A DNA stretch of 64,000 nt from Prorocentrum cordatum (taxonomy: Eukaryota; Sar; Dinophyceae; Prorocentrales; Prorocentraceae). The notes beneath the pieces are model-generated. The model ran no database searches and was not told the origin of the DNA. It was given only the letters and a program-made list of their open reading frames with translations. Positions 63,845-64,000 of the stretch are shown here, piece by piece. The stretch spans positions 59,883 through 123,882 of the forward strand of contig CAUYUJ010009780.1 of assembly GCA_963575745.1 (NCBI GenBank), in the 5' to 3' direction. The translations under genes were made by a program, and so were the position numbers. The first letter of the stretch is position 1. Every line of letters starts with the position of its first letter.

Positions 63845-64000
63845 TTCCTCCTTCTATCTCCCCTCCTCCCTCCTCCTATCCTCCTCCTCCTCCTTCTCCT
63901 CCTCCTCCTCCTCCTCTCCCCTCCTCCTCCTCCCTCATCCTCCTCCTCTCCTCCTCCTCCTCTCCTCGCCTGGGCAGGGAGGGAGAGGGGGAGGAGTGGG
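63845..64000. repeat. (TCC)n microsatellite at the window end
   Basis: TCC triplets to about 63966, then GGGAGG at the edge. Confidence 0.9.

Overview
The window looks like nuclear DNA of a dinoflagellate. The clearest sign is at 35663-35684 (minus strand), which matches the 22-nt dinoflagellate spliced leader at 21 of 22 positions and is followed directly by an ATG. Supporting signs are several distinct non-LTR retrotransposons, a DIRS-like tyrosine-recombinase retroelement, GC-rich sequence, and very heavy loading with triplet microsatellites and minisatellites. The genus is not settled by anything I can compute; a GC-rich thecate type such as Prorocentrum is only a guess. I see no convincing host protein gene, tRNA or rRNA. 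Most long open frames are translations of (GGA)n, (TCC)n, (CAT)n, (CGN)n or (CCAAGA)-type arrays.

Layout. 1-6.6 kb: a decayed minus-strand DIRS-like element with Cys-rich 5' ORF, RT, RNase H, tyrosine recombinase and methyltransferase-like domain. It is bounded by split direct repeats in the order A1-ORFs-B1-A2-B2. 6.6-9.9 kb: microsatellites and a purine tract. 9.9-14.8 kb: a 42-bp in-frame tandem array, then three adjacent 1.0-1.5 kb copies of a composite CCAAGA-rich repeat, with a further block at 27.5-28.1 kb. 15.1-16.6 kb: microsatellites and an 84-bp satellite. 16.6-21.1 kb: a young LINE with an uninterrupted 1,300-codon frame, a 32-nt poly(A) tail and a perfect 19-bp target-site duplication, sitting inside the 84-bp satellite. 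21.2-30.5 kb: mostly microsatellites. 30.9-35.7 kb: a degenerate LINE carrying the spliced-leader relic at its 5' end. 36.1-38.4 kb: a LINE whose 5' part is replaced by a (GGA)n tract. 39.0-39.2 kb: a long foldback repeat. 40.5-41.8 kb: a LINE fragment carrying RNase H. 42-64 kb: minisatellites, GC-rich foldbacks, and a dense population of a roughly 150-190 bp non-autonomous repeat present a dozen or so times on both strands, plus a second small TIR family.

Taken together the window records a mobile-element ecosystem. Autonomous LINEs and a DIRS element supply RT and recombinase functions, several short non-coding families appear to be amplified non-autonomously, and simple repeats repeatedly split, truncate or replace coding parts. 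Coordinates of degenerate element edges are approximate; those of the split direct repeats, the target-site duplication, the spliced-leader relic, the 67-bp foldback arms and the 38-bp palindrome were read base by base.
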